Shown in pieces: positions 1 to 6,500 of a DNA stretch of 9,447 bases (position 1 is its first letter; the number at the start of each line of letters is the position of its first letter). The translations under genes were made by a program, and so were the position numbers. The notes under the pieces are model-generated. The model was not told where the DNA came from, ran no database searches, and was given only the letters and a program-made list of their open reading frames with translations. Location of the stretch: assembly GCA_945788485.1 (NCBI GenBank), contig CALZMB010000071.1, positions 1-9,447 on the forward strand, given 5' to 3'. The DNA comes from an uncultured bacterium (lineage in GTDB: Bacteria > Bacteroidota > Bacteroidia > Bacteroidales > Bacteroidaceae).

Positions 1-820
1 TGCCTACTTGGCCACCGAACATGCACCATTCTCCAACTTTTGTAGAGCCGGCAATCCCTACTTGGCTCGACATCACGGTGTTAGCGCCTATATCAGTGTT
101 GTGTGCAATCTGTACAAGGTTGTCAAGTTTCACGCCTTTTCTGACGTATGTCGAACCCATCGTCGAGCGGTCGATGCACGTGTTAGCGCCAATCTCGACG
201 TTGTCCTCTATTGTTACAATGCCAATCTGCGGAATTTTGTCATATCCGTCGGCAGTGGGGGCGAAGCCGAAACCATCTGCTCCAATGACACATCCTGCAT
301 GCAGTATGCAGTTTGCACCGACTTTACAGTCGTGGTAGATCACGGCATTGCTGTATATCTCCGTGTTGTCGCTGACAGATGCTCTGGCACCGACGGTGAC
401 ATGAGGATGCAGCACGCACCCGTCGCCAATCTTCACGTTAGGTCCGATGGCGACGAAAGGTCCGATGTAGCAGTCTTTGCCTATTGTAGCTGTCTCGTCG
501 ATGAATGCGAGCGAACTGATGCCTTTCAGTTTAGGTTTCATCGATTCGTATAGTTGCAGCAGTTTCGCAACCGCCTCGTAGGCGTTCTTAACTCTTATCA
601 GTGTGCAAGACACCTCTTTCTCAAGCTTCAGATTTTCATCTACGAGCACGATGCTTGATTTTGTCTCGTAGATGTAGTGTGTGTATTTTGAATTGGCAAG
701 AAAAGATATTGCGCCTTCTTTGCCTTCTTCTATTTTTGCAAATGAATTTACCGTGGCGTTTTCGTTTCCTTCCACGCTTCCCTGTATAAACTCTGCAATT
801 TGTTTAGCTGTAAATTCCAT
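1..820 (-). CDS. lpxD: UDP-3-O-acylglucosamine N-acyltransferase LpxD (3' end cut off by window edge)
   Basis: LpxD adds the second 3-hydroxyacyl chain (N-linked) to UDP-3-O-acylglucosamine, the third step of lipid A synthesis, in the cytoplasm using acyl-ACP. Reading the minus strand from the ATG at 820 gives 273 uninterrupted codons to the window edge; the family is about 340-350 residues, so roughly 70 are missing. The N-terminal uridine-binding domain covers about residues 1-100. The left-handed beta-helix follows as hexapeptide repeats such as IGPFVA, IGPNVK and IGANTV. The motif LVQIAHNTDIG contains His240, matching the catalytic His239 of E. coli LpxD, and GADGFGFAP (near residue 190) is also typical. 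The start begins MEFTAKQIAEFI, the normal LpxD N-terminus, and lies about 13 nt below a predicted transcription start. In Bacteroidetes lpxC/fabZ and lpxA usually follow, which would be beyond the left edge. Confidence 0.95.
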   Translation of the reverse strand, partial: MEFTAKQIAEFIQGSVEGNENATVNSFAKIEEGKEGAISFLANSKYTHYIYETKSSIVLVDENLKLEKEVSCTLIRVKNAYEAVAKLLQLYESMKPKLKGISSLAFIDETATIGKDCYIGPFVAIGPNVKIGDGCVLHPHVTVGARASVSDNTEIYSNAVIYHDCKVGANCILHAGCVIGADGFGFAPTADGYDKIPQIGIVTIEDNVEIGANTCIDRSTMGSTYVRKGVKLDNLVQIAHNTDIGANTVMSSQVGIAGSTKVGEWCMFGGQVG

Positions 821-839
821 GTTTGTCGTATATTTTCTG

Positions 840-870
840 CAAAAATACAAAAACTTTTTTTACTGTGCAA
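840..870 (-). promoter_or_regulatory. Bacteroidetes-type promoter for lpxD
   Basis: On the minus strand TATTTTTG (847 down to 840) matches the -7 consensus TAnnTTTG exactly. A TTG (870 down to 868) lies 20 bp upstream, where the -33 element of the Bacteroidetes primary sigma factor is expected. Transcription would start near 833, leaving a leader of about 13 nt before the lpxD ATG at 820. lpxD can therefore be transcribed independently of the HD gene in front of it. Confidence 0.7.
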
Positions 871-874
871 TATT

Positions 875-892
875 ACAGAAGATAATTTCTGT
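875..892. repeat. Small dyad upstream of the lpxD promoter
   Basis: ACAGAA and TTCTGT form a perfect 6-bp inverted repeat around a 6-bp AT-rich centre, ending 4 bp upstream of the lpxD -33 element. It could be an operator-like dyad or a weak hairpin at the end of the HD gene transcript. No T tract follows on the minus strand, so it is not a convincing terminator. In AT-rich DNA it may be chance. Confidence 0.3.
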
Positions 893-977
893 TCATTTAT
901 ACGAAAAATATAATCTTTGTAATATTTTTAGACAATTACACAACATTCAGCATCATGATTTCATGTGTATGACAATA

Positions 978-2192
978 TCAGCATCTTTGGTATGCGAGCA
1001 GGTGTTTTGGAGGCTGTTTGCTGTGCAGCGCTGCGTTCAGCATGTCTGAAGTGTCGCATATTTCGCATATCGTAGCGTCTTTCATGAGGATATTGATATT
1101 GTCGCCTTCCATATCATACGTATGTTTGTTGATGCTGTCTGTGCTGTAGAAATATTCTGTGTCTTCAAACGACACACGGAGGTTTTCAGACAGTGTTTTG
1201 CGCAGACTGGCAATCTTTTCTTCATCGAAAGGCGTGTCGGACACCTCCACCTTAAACAGCTTTCTGTTTATCAGGTTGTTGGCGAGTGTTGAAAGTATTA
1301 TGTCTTTGTTGTTGAGCCACACTTTTACAGATGTCCAGATGTCGTTGTCGTCAAGAGCAGAATAATTCTTCAATGCTGTATCGTCTTCTCTGAATATCTT
1401 CTCCGTCACATTATTATACAGGAAATACGCGAGTGCAGGCGATGCGAACAGCTCTTCGCCTTGGTCGGCAAGATGTTTTGCTCTGCGCAGCAGGTTTATC
1501 AGCACCTTCTCGGCAGCCACAACGGTCTTGTGCAGATAGACCTGCCAATACATCGAACGTCTTGAAATGAGATAGTTCTCTATAGAATAAACACCTTTTG
1601 ATTCAATTACGAGGTTGTCATCCACGACATTCAACATTTTTATTATTCGTCGTGCTCCTGTCGCGCCTTCCTGCACCCCGGTGAAGAACGAATCACGTTG
1701 CATATAGTCGAGACGGTCCATATCGAGTTGCGACGAGATGAGTTGGTGCAGGAAATGCTTGTTGTATTGGTTCTTGAAGATACAGATGGCAAGATTCAGG
1801 CGTCCGTTGAAGTCTCTGTTTATGACTTCCATCATTTTCAGTGATATTTCTTCATGGTCTATGCCCGAAATGAGCGTGTTTTCCAGCACGTGCGAGAATG
1901 GTCCGTGTCCGATGTCATGCATCAGGATGGCAGCCTCGACAGCCTCTGCTTCCGAGTCGAATATGAAAATGCCTTTTCTTGCCAGTGATTGTATTGCTTC
2001 GCTTGTCAGGTGGTAGGCTCCTATAGAGTGTTGAAATCTTGTGTGTTGAGCGCCAGGATATACGAAGCTTGATAGTCCGAGCTGCTTGATGCGTGTCAGT
2101 CTCTGCATAAGCGGGTGCGAGACCGTGTCGAGCAGCAAACCGTGTGGGATGGTTATGAATCCATGCACAGGGTCGTTGATAGTCTTTGCCAT
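978..2192 (-). CDS. HD-domain phosphohydrolase (SAMHD1/dNTPase-like, COG1078 type)
   Basis: A 404-residue HD-superfamily metal-dependent phosphohydrolase. The N-terminus (INDPVHGFI, LMQRLTRIKQLG) is typical of the SAMHD1-like group that includes dNTP triphosphohydrolases. Visible active-site residues are R52 and H55 in TRFQHSIGAYHL, H92-D93 in LMHDIGHGPFSH, and D159 in LDMDRLDYMQRD. These correspond to SAMHD1 R164, H167, H206/D207 and D311; Y163 and D167 match Y315 and D319. The metal centre is therefore complete. The C-terminal half (about 200-404) is helical with no recognised domain. Family knowledge suggests hydrolysis of dNTPs or other nucleotides, but the substrate is not shown by the sequence. 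It precedes lpxD by 157 bp in the same direction, a pairing common in Bacteroidales. The ATG at 2192 starts the conserved segment; no strong promoter was found in front of it. Confidence 0.88.
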   Translation of the reverse strand: MAKTINDPVHGFITIPHGLLLDTVSHPLMQRLTRIKQLGLSSFVYPGAQHTRFQHSIGAYHLTSEAIQSLARKGIFIFDSEAEAVEAAILMHDIGHGPFSHVLENTLISGIDHEEISLKMMEVINRDFNGRLNLAICIFKNQYNKHFLHQLISSQLDMDRLDYMQRDSFFTGVQEGATGARRIIKMLNVVDDNLVIESKGVYSIENYLISRRSMYWQVYLHKTVVAAEKVLINLLRRAKHLADQGEELFASPALAYFLYNNVTEKIFREDDTALKNYSALDDNDIWTSVKVWLNNKDIILSTLANNLINRKLFKVEVSDTPFDEEKIASLRKTLSENLRVSFEDTEYFYSTDSINKHTYDMEGDNINILMKDATICEICDTSDMLNAALHSKQPPKHLLAYQRC

Positions 2193-2268
2193 GTCTTACA
2201 AAATATATCGAGCTCACTTCAATAAGCGTACTCAGTAACTATATGTTTTCCCGCACATTACATTCCCT

Positions 2269-2311
2269 AAAAAGCACGATGGCTGAATCCTTATTTCAGG
2301 ATTTCAGCCAT
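2269..2311 (-). terminator. Intrinsic terminator of the pyrF end, overlapping its last codons
   Basis: On the minus strand ATGGCTGAAATCCT (2311-2298) pairs with AGGATTCAGCCAT (2291-2279) around a 6-nt loop, with one bulged A. The sequence CGTGC and then five T (2273-2269) follow. The left arm encodes the last PyrF residues (MAEIL) and the pyrF TAA (2293-2291) straddles the loop and the second arm. It separates the phoH-to-pyrF block from the HD/lpxD block. Confidence 0.75.
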
Positions 2312-3109
2312 CTGTTGCTGCAGCTCATGCGCTTTTTGCGCTGCTGCCTCTGCATAGTCTGTACCTTTTGATGCGAAGATGATGCCTCTGCTGCTGTTGA
2401 CGAGCAGTCCACAGTCTTCTGTCATGCCGTATTTGCATACGTCTTCAAGCGAGCCGCCTTGTGCTCCCACACCAGGGACGAGCAGGAATGCGTTTGGCGC
2501 AGCTTTCCTGATGTCTTTGAACATCTCGCCTCTTGTTGCGCCTACTACATACATCATGTTCTTGTCGTTGCCCCATTCCTGTGATTTTCTTATCACTTTC
2601 TCAAACAGCCGTTCACCATCCTTGTCTTCTGTGAGCTGGAAGTCGAACGAGCCTTTGTTGCTTGTCAGAGCAAGCAGGATGACCCATTTTCCGGGATAGT
2701 TTTCTATGAAGGGCAGTACAGAATCCACGCCCATGTAAGGAGCTACTGTGAGCGCATCTACGTCATATTCTCCGAAGAATGTTTTTGCGTACATCTTAGA
2801 AGTGTTACCGATGTCGCCGCGTTTTGCGTCAGCGATGATAAAGCATTCGGGATAGTTCTGTTTCAGATACGCGACGGTCTTTTCGAAAGCCATGATGCCT
2901 TTCACGCCGTAAGCCTCGTAGAATGCGAGGTTCGGTTTGTAAGCTACAGTGTAAGGCGCTGTCGCATCGATGATTGCCTTGTTGAAAGTGAAGATAGGGT
3001 CGTCTTCGCTTCTCAGATGTTCCGGAATCTTATCTATATCGACATCAAGTCCTACGCAGAGAAAGCTTTTCTTCTGCCTGATTTGTGCAACGAGTTCTTG
3101 TCTGTTCAT
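2291..3109 (-). CDS. pyrF: Orotidine 5'-phosphate decarboxylase
   Basis: PyrF decarboxylates OMP to UMP, the final step of de novo pyrimidine synthesis, as a cytoplasmic TIM barrel. The protein has 272 residues, as expected for the longer subfamily 2 enzymes rather than the roughly 230-residue E. coli type. D22 lies in FLCVGLDVD and K58 in AYKPNLAFYEAYG. The catalytic signature DAKRGDIGNT occupies 94-103. The phosphate-binding segments are LLVPGVGAQGG (209-219) and NSSRGI with R241. The ATG at 3109 opens the normal N-terminus (MNRQELVAQIRQKKSFLCVGLD). It lies 27 bp downstream of prfA with no promoter in the gap, so it is probably the last gene of a purM-prfA-pyrF transcript. Its 3' end is built into a terminator hairpin. 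Confidence 0.96.
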   Translation of the reverse strand: MNRQELVAQIRQKKSFLCVGLDVDIDKIPEHLRSEDDPIFTFNKAIIDATAPYTVAYKPNLAFYEAYGVKGIMAFEKTVAYLKQNYPECFIIADAKRGDIGNTSKMYAKTFFGEYDVDALTVAPYMGVDSVLPFIENYPGKWVILLALTSNKGSFDFQLTEDKDGERLFEKVIRKSQEWGNDKNMMYVVGATRGEMFKDIRKAAPNAFLLVPGVGAQGGSLEDVCKYGMTEDCGLLVNSSRGIIFASKGTDYAEAAAQKAHELQQQMAEILK

Positions 3110-3136
3110 AGTGCTGTCGTTTTTTGTTTGGGTGTT

Positions 3137-4246
3137 CTACAATTCTGCTTCTTTCATGCGTTCCGCATTTTCTGCTACGGTGAGAGCGTCTATCATTTCC
3201 TGTATGTTTCCGCCCATGAAGCCTTGCAGGTCGTGGGTTGTGAATCCGATGCGGTGGTCCGTCACACGTCCTTGCGGGAAGTTGTATGTTCGTATTTTAG
3301 CCGATCTGTCGCCAGTCGAGACAAGGCTCTTCCTTCTGCTTGCAATGTCATCAAGATATTTCTGATGCTCTTTGTCGTAGATGTATGTACGCAGTCTTGA
3401 CAGTGCTCGCTCTTTGTTTTTCGGCTGGTCTCGCGTCTCGGTACATTCGATGAGGATTTCTTCCACCTCTCCGGTGTTAGGGTTCTTCCACATATACCTT
3501 GCTCTCACGCCAGACTCTACTTTGTTGACATTCTGTCCACCGGCACCAGAAGATCTGAACGTGTCCCATTTTATCTCGCCCTCGTTGATTTTCACATCAA
3601 ACGCCTCAGCTTCTGGCAGCACCGCCACCGTGGCGGCAGATGTCTGCATCCTTCCGTTGGATTCTGTCACAGGCACTCGTTGCACGCGATGCACTCCAGA
3701 TTCGTATTTCAGCACGCCATACACGTCAGTGCCGCTGACGGCGAAGTCAATCTCTTTGTATCCGCCCACAGCACCTTCCGATATGTCCGTCACAGAGAGC
3801 GTCCATCCTTTCTGGTCACAGAAAGCCTTGTACATTTTGAAGAGGTCGCCGGCAAACAGGCAGGCTTCGTCGCCGCCTGTCCCAGCGCGTATCTCCATCT
3901 GTACGTTTTTCGCGTCCTCAGGGTCTTTTGGTATGAGAGCGATTTTTATCTCTTCTTCGATTGACGGCTGCTTTGCCTCATTCTCTGCGAGCTGTTCGCG
4001 TGCCATTTCCTTCATGTCAGGGTCGCTCTCGTTCATGAGAATATCTTTTGCCTCGGCAATTCCGTCGAGACAGTCGATGTATTTCTTTCTCAATTTGTCG
4101 ATGTCCTCAAGGTCTTTGTATTCCTTTGTGAGTTTGATGAATCTTTGCTGGTCTGCTATCACCGAAGGGTCGGTTATGAGAGTGCTGACCTCTTGATAGC
4201 GTGCTTCCAGTCCGTCGAGTTTGCTCAGTATGCTGTTTTCTGCCAT
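3137..4246 (-). CDS. prfA: Peptide chain release factor 1
   Basis: RF1 recognises UAA and UAG in the ribosomal A site and triggers hydrolysis of peptidyl-tRNA. The 369-residue protein has the full domain set: an N-terminal helical domain (about 1-105), the PCRF domain starting near AGTGGDEACLFAGDLFKMY (121-139), the stop-codon tripeptide in the RF1 form PxT (PVT, 192-194, within RVQRVPVTESNGR), and the catalytic GGQ loop (SSGAGGQNVNKVESG, GGQ at 236-238). RF2 would carry SPF in place of PxT and usually a programmed frameshift; neither is seen, so this is RF1. The TRDQPKNKERAL segment (271-282) is also typical. The ATG at 4246 opens MAENSILSKLDGLEARY, the expected start. Gaps of 31 bp to purM and 27 bp to pyrF point to one transcript. 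Confidence 0.97.
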   Translation of the reverse strand: MAENSILSKLDGLEARYQEVSTLITDPSVIADQQRFIKLTKEYKDLEDIDKLRKKYIDCLDGIAEAKDILMNESDPDMKEMAREQLAENEAKQPSIEEEIKIALIPKDPEDAKNVQMEIRAGTGGDEACLFAGDLFKMYKAFCDQKGWTLSVTDISEGAVGGYKEIDFAVSGTDVYGVLKYESGVHRVQRVPVTESNGRMQTSAATVAVLPEAEAFDVKINEGEIKWDTFRSSGAGGQNVNKVESGVRARYMWKNPNTGEVEEILIECTETRDQPKNKERALSRLRTYIYDKEHQKYLDDIASRRKSLVSTGDRSAKIRTYNFPQGRVTDHRIGFTTHDLQGFMGGNIQEMIDALTVAENAERMKEAEL

Positions 4247-4277
4247 GCGTTGGGTTGTTGTGAATCAGATGTCAATA

Positions 4278-5441
4278 TCAATACTCGAATGTTCCAAACT
4301 CCGACTTGATAGTCAGAGATTTCTTGCCTTCTTCGATATGTCCGATTATCTGTGCGTCGATGTTGAACGCTTTGCTTATTTCGATTACTTTCTCCGCATT
4401 CTCCGGGCTGACGTATATTTCCATTCTGTGTCCCATGTTGAAGACCTGGTACATCTCATGCCAGTTAGTTTGCGAGCACTCATGTATTGCTTTGAAGAGT
4501 GGCGGCACGGGGAACATGTTGTCCTTCACGACGCGGCAGTTGTCTGACACGAAGTGCAGCACCTTCGTCTGCGCCCCGCCTGTACAATGCACCATGCCAT
4601 GAATGTCTTTCCTCATCTCGTCGAGCACACGTCTGATAACCGGTGCGTATGTTCTGGTTGGAGAGAGCACGAGTTTCCCCGCGTTGACTGGAGAGCCTTC
4701 CACCTCGTCCGTGAGTTTGTATTTCCCGCTATATACCAGTTCGTCAGGCACCGCATGGTCGAAGCTTTCGGGATATTTCTCCGCGAGATATTTTGCGAAT
4801 ACGTCATGTCTTGCAGATGTCAGTCCGTTGCTTCCCATTCCGCCGTTGTATGAAGTCTCGTATGTAGCCTGTCCTGTTGATGACAGTCCGACGATAACAT
4901 CTCCTGGTCTGATGTTCGCGTTGTCTATGACATCGCTGCGTTTCATTCTGCAAGTGACTGTTGAATCGACGATGATAGTTCTGACGAGGTCTCCCACGTC
5001 AGCAGTCTCTCCGCCTGTGGGATAGATGCCGATTCCCATCTCTCGCAAGCTCTGCAGCAACTCGTCCGTACCGTTGATGATGGCAGAGATGACCTCTCCT
5101 GGCACAAGCATCTTGTTTCTGCCTATTGTGCTTGAGACGAGGATGTTATCGACAGCTCCGACACACAGCAGGTCGTCGGTGTTCATCACGATGGCATCCT
5201 GTGCAATGCCTTTCCATACGTTCAAGTCGCCTGTTTCTTTCCAGTACATATAAGCGAGGCTGGATTTCGTGCCGGCGCCGTCAGCATGCATGATGTTACA
5301 GTATTCCGGGTCGCCGCTCAGCACATCAGGTATGATTTTGCAGAAAGCCTGTGGGAATATTCCCTTGTCAATATTTTTTATCGCGTTGTGTACATCTTCT
5401 TTGGCAGCTGATACGCCACGCATCATATAACGGTTGTTCAT
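4278..5441 (-). CDS. purM: Phosphoribosylformylglycinamidine cyclo-ligase (AIR synthase), Bacteroidetes type
   Basis: PurM closes the imidazole ring (FGAM + ATP to AIR) in de novo purine synthesis. With the ATG at 5441 the protein is 387 residues, longer than the roughly 345 of E. coli PurM. It belongs to the divergent AIR-synthase-related form found in Bacteroidetes. Motifs in order: RGVSAAKEDVHNAIK (8-22), the ATP/substrate loop HADGAGTKSSLAYMYW (52-67, canonical DGxGTK), NTDDLLCVGA (87-96), TGGETADVGDLV (142-153), GGMGSNGLTSAR (200-211), HCTGGAQTK (285-293) and GHRMEIYV (337-344). The frame stays open upstream to 5561, but that extension is translated repeat DNA (Ser/Thr/Asn-rich) unlike any PurM, so I use 5441. 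prfA follows after 31 bp. The leader is a repeat array with no recognisable promoter. Confidence 0.9.
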   Translation of the reverse strand: MNNRYMMRGVSAAKEDVHNAIKNIDKGIFPQAFCKIIPDVLSGDPEYCNIMHADGAGTKSSLAYMYWKETGDLNVWKGIAQDAIVMNTDDLLCVGAVDNILVSSTIGRNKMLVPGEVISAIINGTDELLQSLREMGIGIYPTGGETADVGDLVRTIIVDSTVTCRMKRSDVIDNANIRPGDVIVGLSSTGQATYETSYNGGMGSNGLTSARHDVFAKYLAEKYPESFDHAVPDELVYSGKYKLTDEVEGSPVNAGKLVLSPTRTYAPVIRRVLDEMRKDIHGMVHCTGGAQTKVLHFVSDNCRVVKDNMFPVPPLFKAIHECSQTNWHEMYQVFNMGHRMEIYVSPENAEKVIEISKAFNIDAQIIGHIEEGKKSLTIKSEFGTFEY

Positions 5442-5455
5442 ATAATTTTTTTTTA

Positions 5456-5564
5456 GTTGACAAGTTGACGAGTTATTTGTTTTTTTAGTTGACGAGTTGA
5501 CGAGTTGACGAGTTGACAAGTTGTTTGTTTTTGTTAACGAGATGTTTGTTTCACTTGTCAACTT
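5456..5564. repeat. Nested 8-bp repeat array upstream of purM
   Basis: On the plus strand the array is built of 8-mers GTTGACGA or GTTGACAA, each run closed by a GTTRTTTG-like 8-mer and a T run. Block 1 (5456-5487) has two units, GTTATTTG and seven T. Block 2 (5488-5532) has four units, GTTGTTTG and five T. Block 3 (5533-5552) is degenerate (GTTAACGA, GATGTTTG, TTTC). An inverted unit ACTTGTCAACT (5553-5563) follows; it is the reverse complement of AGTTGACAAGT at 5511-5521 and at 5455-5465. The array fills most of the aroE-purM gap and ends 14 bp before the purM ATG. Confidence 0.9.
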
Positions 5565-5626
5565 AGATTTCTCACGCTTTGTATTGCATGAAGCCGTCAG
5601 TCCAGGGTGACATCCTGCTGGAAATA

Positions 5627-6373
5627 TCAGTCAGCCGAGTGCCAGAATTCCCATGAGGCGTATGCCTGCAGCAGCAGCATCTCAAGTCCGTTTTTCACAA
5701 CTGCTCCGACACTCTTGCCCTTCTTCATGAACATAGTCTCGTCGGGATTGTATATCAAGTCATATAGCAGGTTATGGTTGTCCAAGGCAGAATAGGGCAG
5801 CTGCGGACAGTCTTCAGTATGCGGATACATGCCTACAGGGGTGCAGTTGACGATGACGTTATATTCATGCACAACATCAGGTGTGATGTTCTCGTACAAT
5901 ATCGTGCCATGCTTCGCGCTGCGGCTCACCTTTATAGTGTCAAGCCCAAGTTTTCTCAGACCGTATTCGATTGCGTGCGATGCGCCTCCAGTTCCGAGAA
6001 TAAGAGCTTTCTTGTGGTGCTTCTCCAAGAGCGGTTCTATTGAACGAGTGAACCCGATTACATCACTGTTGAATCCCTTCGTGTGGATTTTATTGCCCGA
6101 ATGTGTGATTCTCACCACATTTACTGCACCGATGGCGTATGCCTCCTCGCTTATTTCGTCGAGATAGTTCATGACAGCCTGTTTGTAGGGTATTGTGACG
6201 TTCAGTCCCCTCAGTTCTGGATTAGAGTCAAGCACTTCAGTGAGTGCGTCGATTTGGGGCAGCTCGTATTTCTCATACACGGCATCAATGTTCTCGCACT
6301 TGAATTTCTGATTGAAGAAATCTGGCGAGAAAGAGTGTCCTAACGGTTTGCCTATTATACCATATTTGTCCAT
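5627..6373 (-). CDS. aroE: Shikimate dehydrogenase (NADP+)
   Basis: AroE reduces 3-dehydroshikimate to shikimate with NADPH, the fourth step of the chorismate pathway. The 248-residue product is short, as is usual for Bacteroidetes AroE. Visible motifs: the substrate-binding serines in GKPLGHSFSP (S14, S16), the catalytic lysine K64 in NVTIPYKQA, N85 in IGAVNVV, the catalytic aspartate D104 in FNSDVIGF, the nucleotide-binding turn ILGTGGASHA (125-134), NCTPVGMYP (176-184) and the C-terminal KNGLEMLLLQA (227-237). The ATG at 6373 gives the normal start MDKYGIIGKPLGHSFSP. The frame is open upstream to 6550 but that part crosses an inverted repeat and the end of purC and has no AroE similarity. 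purC lies 127 bp upstream, purM 185 bp downstream. Confidence 0.96.
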   Translation of the reverse strand: MDKYGIIGKPLGHSFSPDFFNQKFKCENIDAVYEKYELPQIDALTEVLDSNPELRGLNVTIPYKQAVMNYLDEISEEAYAIGAVNVVRITHSGNKIHTKGFNSDVIGFTRSIEPLLEKHHKKALILGTGGASHAIEYGLRKLGLDTIKVSRSAKHGTILYENITPDVVHEYNVIVNCTPVGMYPHTEDCPQLPYSALDNHNLLYDLIYNPDETMFMKKGKSVGAVVKNGLEMLLLQAYASWEFWHSAD

Positions 6374-6404
6374 AATTGCATAATCATGACGATCAAGTAA
6401 CGTA

Positions 6405-6492
6405 TCAGCGGTGATGAAAACCCTTTCTTTGAACGAAGTGAGAGCAGAAATCATCATTTCGCCCTTTATCAAGTCGTTTTCCTCACCGCTGA
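6405..6492. repeat. 88-bp element with 17-bp terminal inverted repeats between purC and aroE
   Basis: Positions 6405-6421 (TCAGCGGTGATGAAAAC) and the reverse complement of 6476-6492 (TCAGCGGTGAGGAAAAC) match at 16 of 17 bases, around a 54-bp centre. The centre holds a second small hairpin, GAAAT-CATC-ATTTC (6447-6460). No T tract follows on either strand, so it is not a normal terminator, and I see no clear target-site duplication. It could be a MITE/REP-type repeat or a structured RNA in the purC-aroE transcript. Confidence 0.75.
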
Positions 6493-6500
6493 ATTGCCAT

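Noticed and set aside
8..553. 181-codon plus-strand open frame across lpxD
   Set aside because: It is the antisense shadow of lpxD, which has a full-length conserved translation on the minus strand.
2199..2207. Promoter -7 box for the HD gene (TATATTTTG on the minus strand)
   Set aside because: The spacing between TA and TTTG is one base too long, there is no -33 TTG at the right distance, and the start site would fall on the ATG.
3381..4196. 271-codon plus-strand open frame across prfA
   Set aside because: Antisense shadow of prfA; Ser-rich with no domain, and the minus strand encodes complete RF1.
5442..5561. In-frame 40-residue N-terminal extension of PurM through the repeat array
   Set aside because: The extension is translated 8-bp repeat DNA rich in Ser, Thr and Asn, is unlike PurM, and the normal N-terminus begins at 5441.
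5455..5564. CRISPR array upstream of purM
   Set aside because: Units are 8 bp and contiguous, with no unique spacers and no cas genes.
5602..5622. Short inverted repeat after aroE (TCCAG and CTGGA)
   Set aside because: Only about 5 bp of stem and no T tract on the minus strand, so it is not supportable as a terminator.
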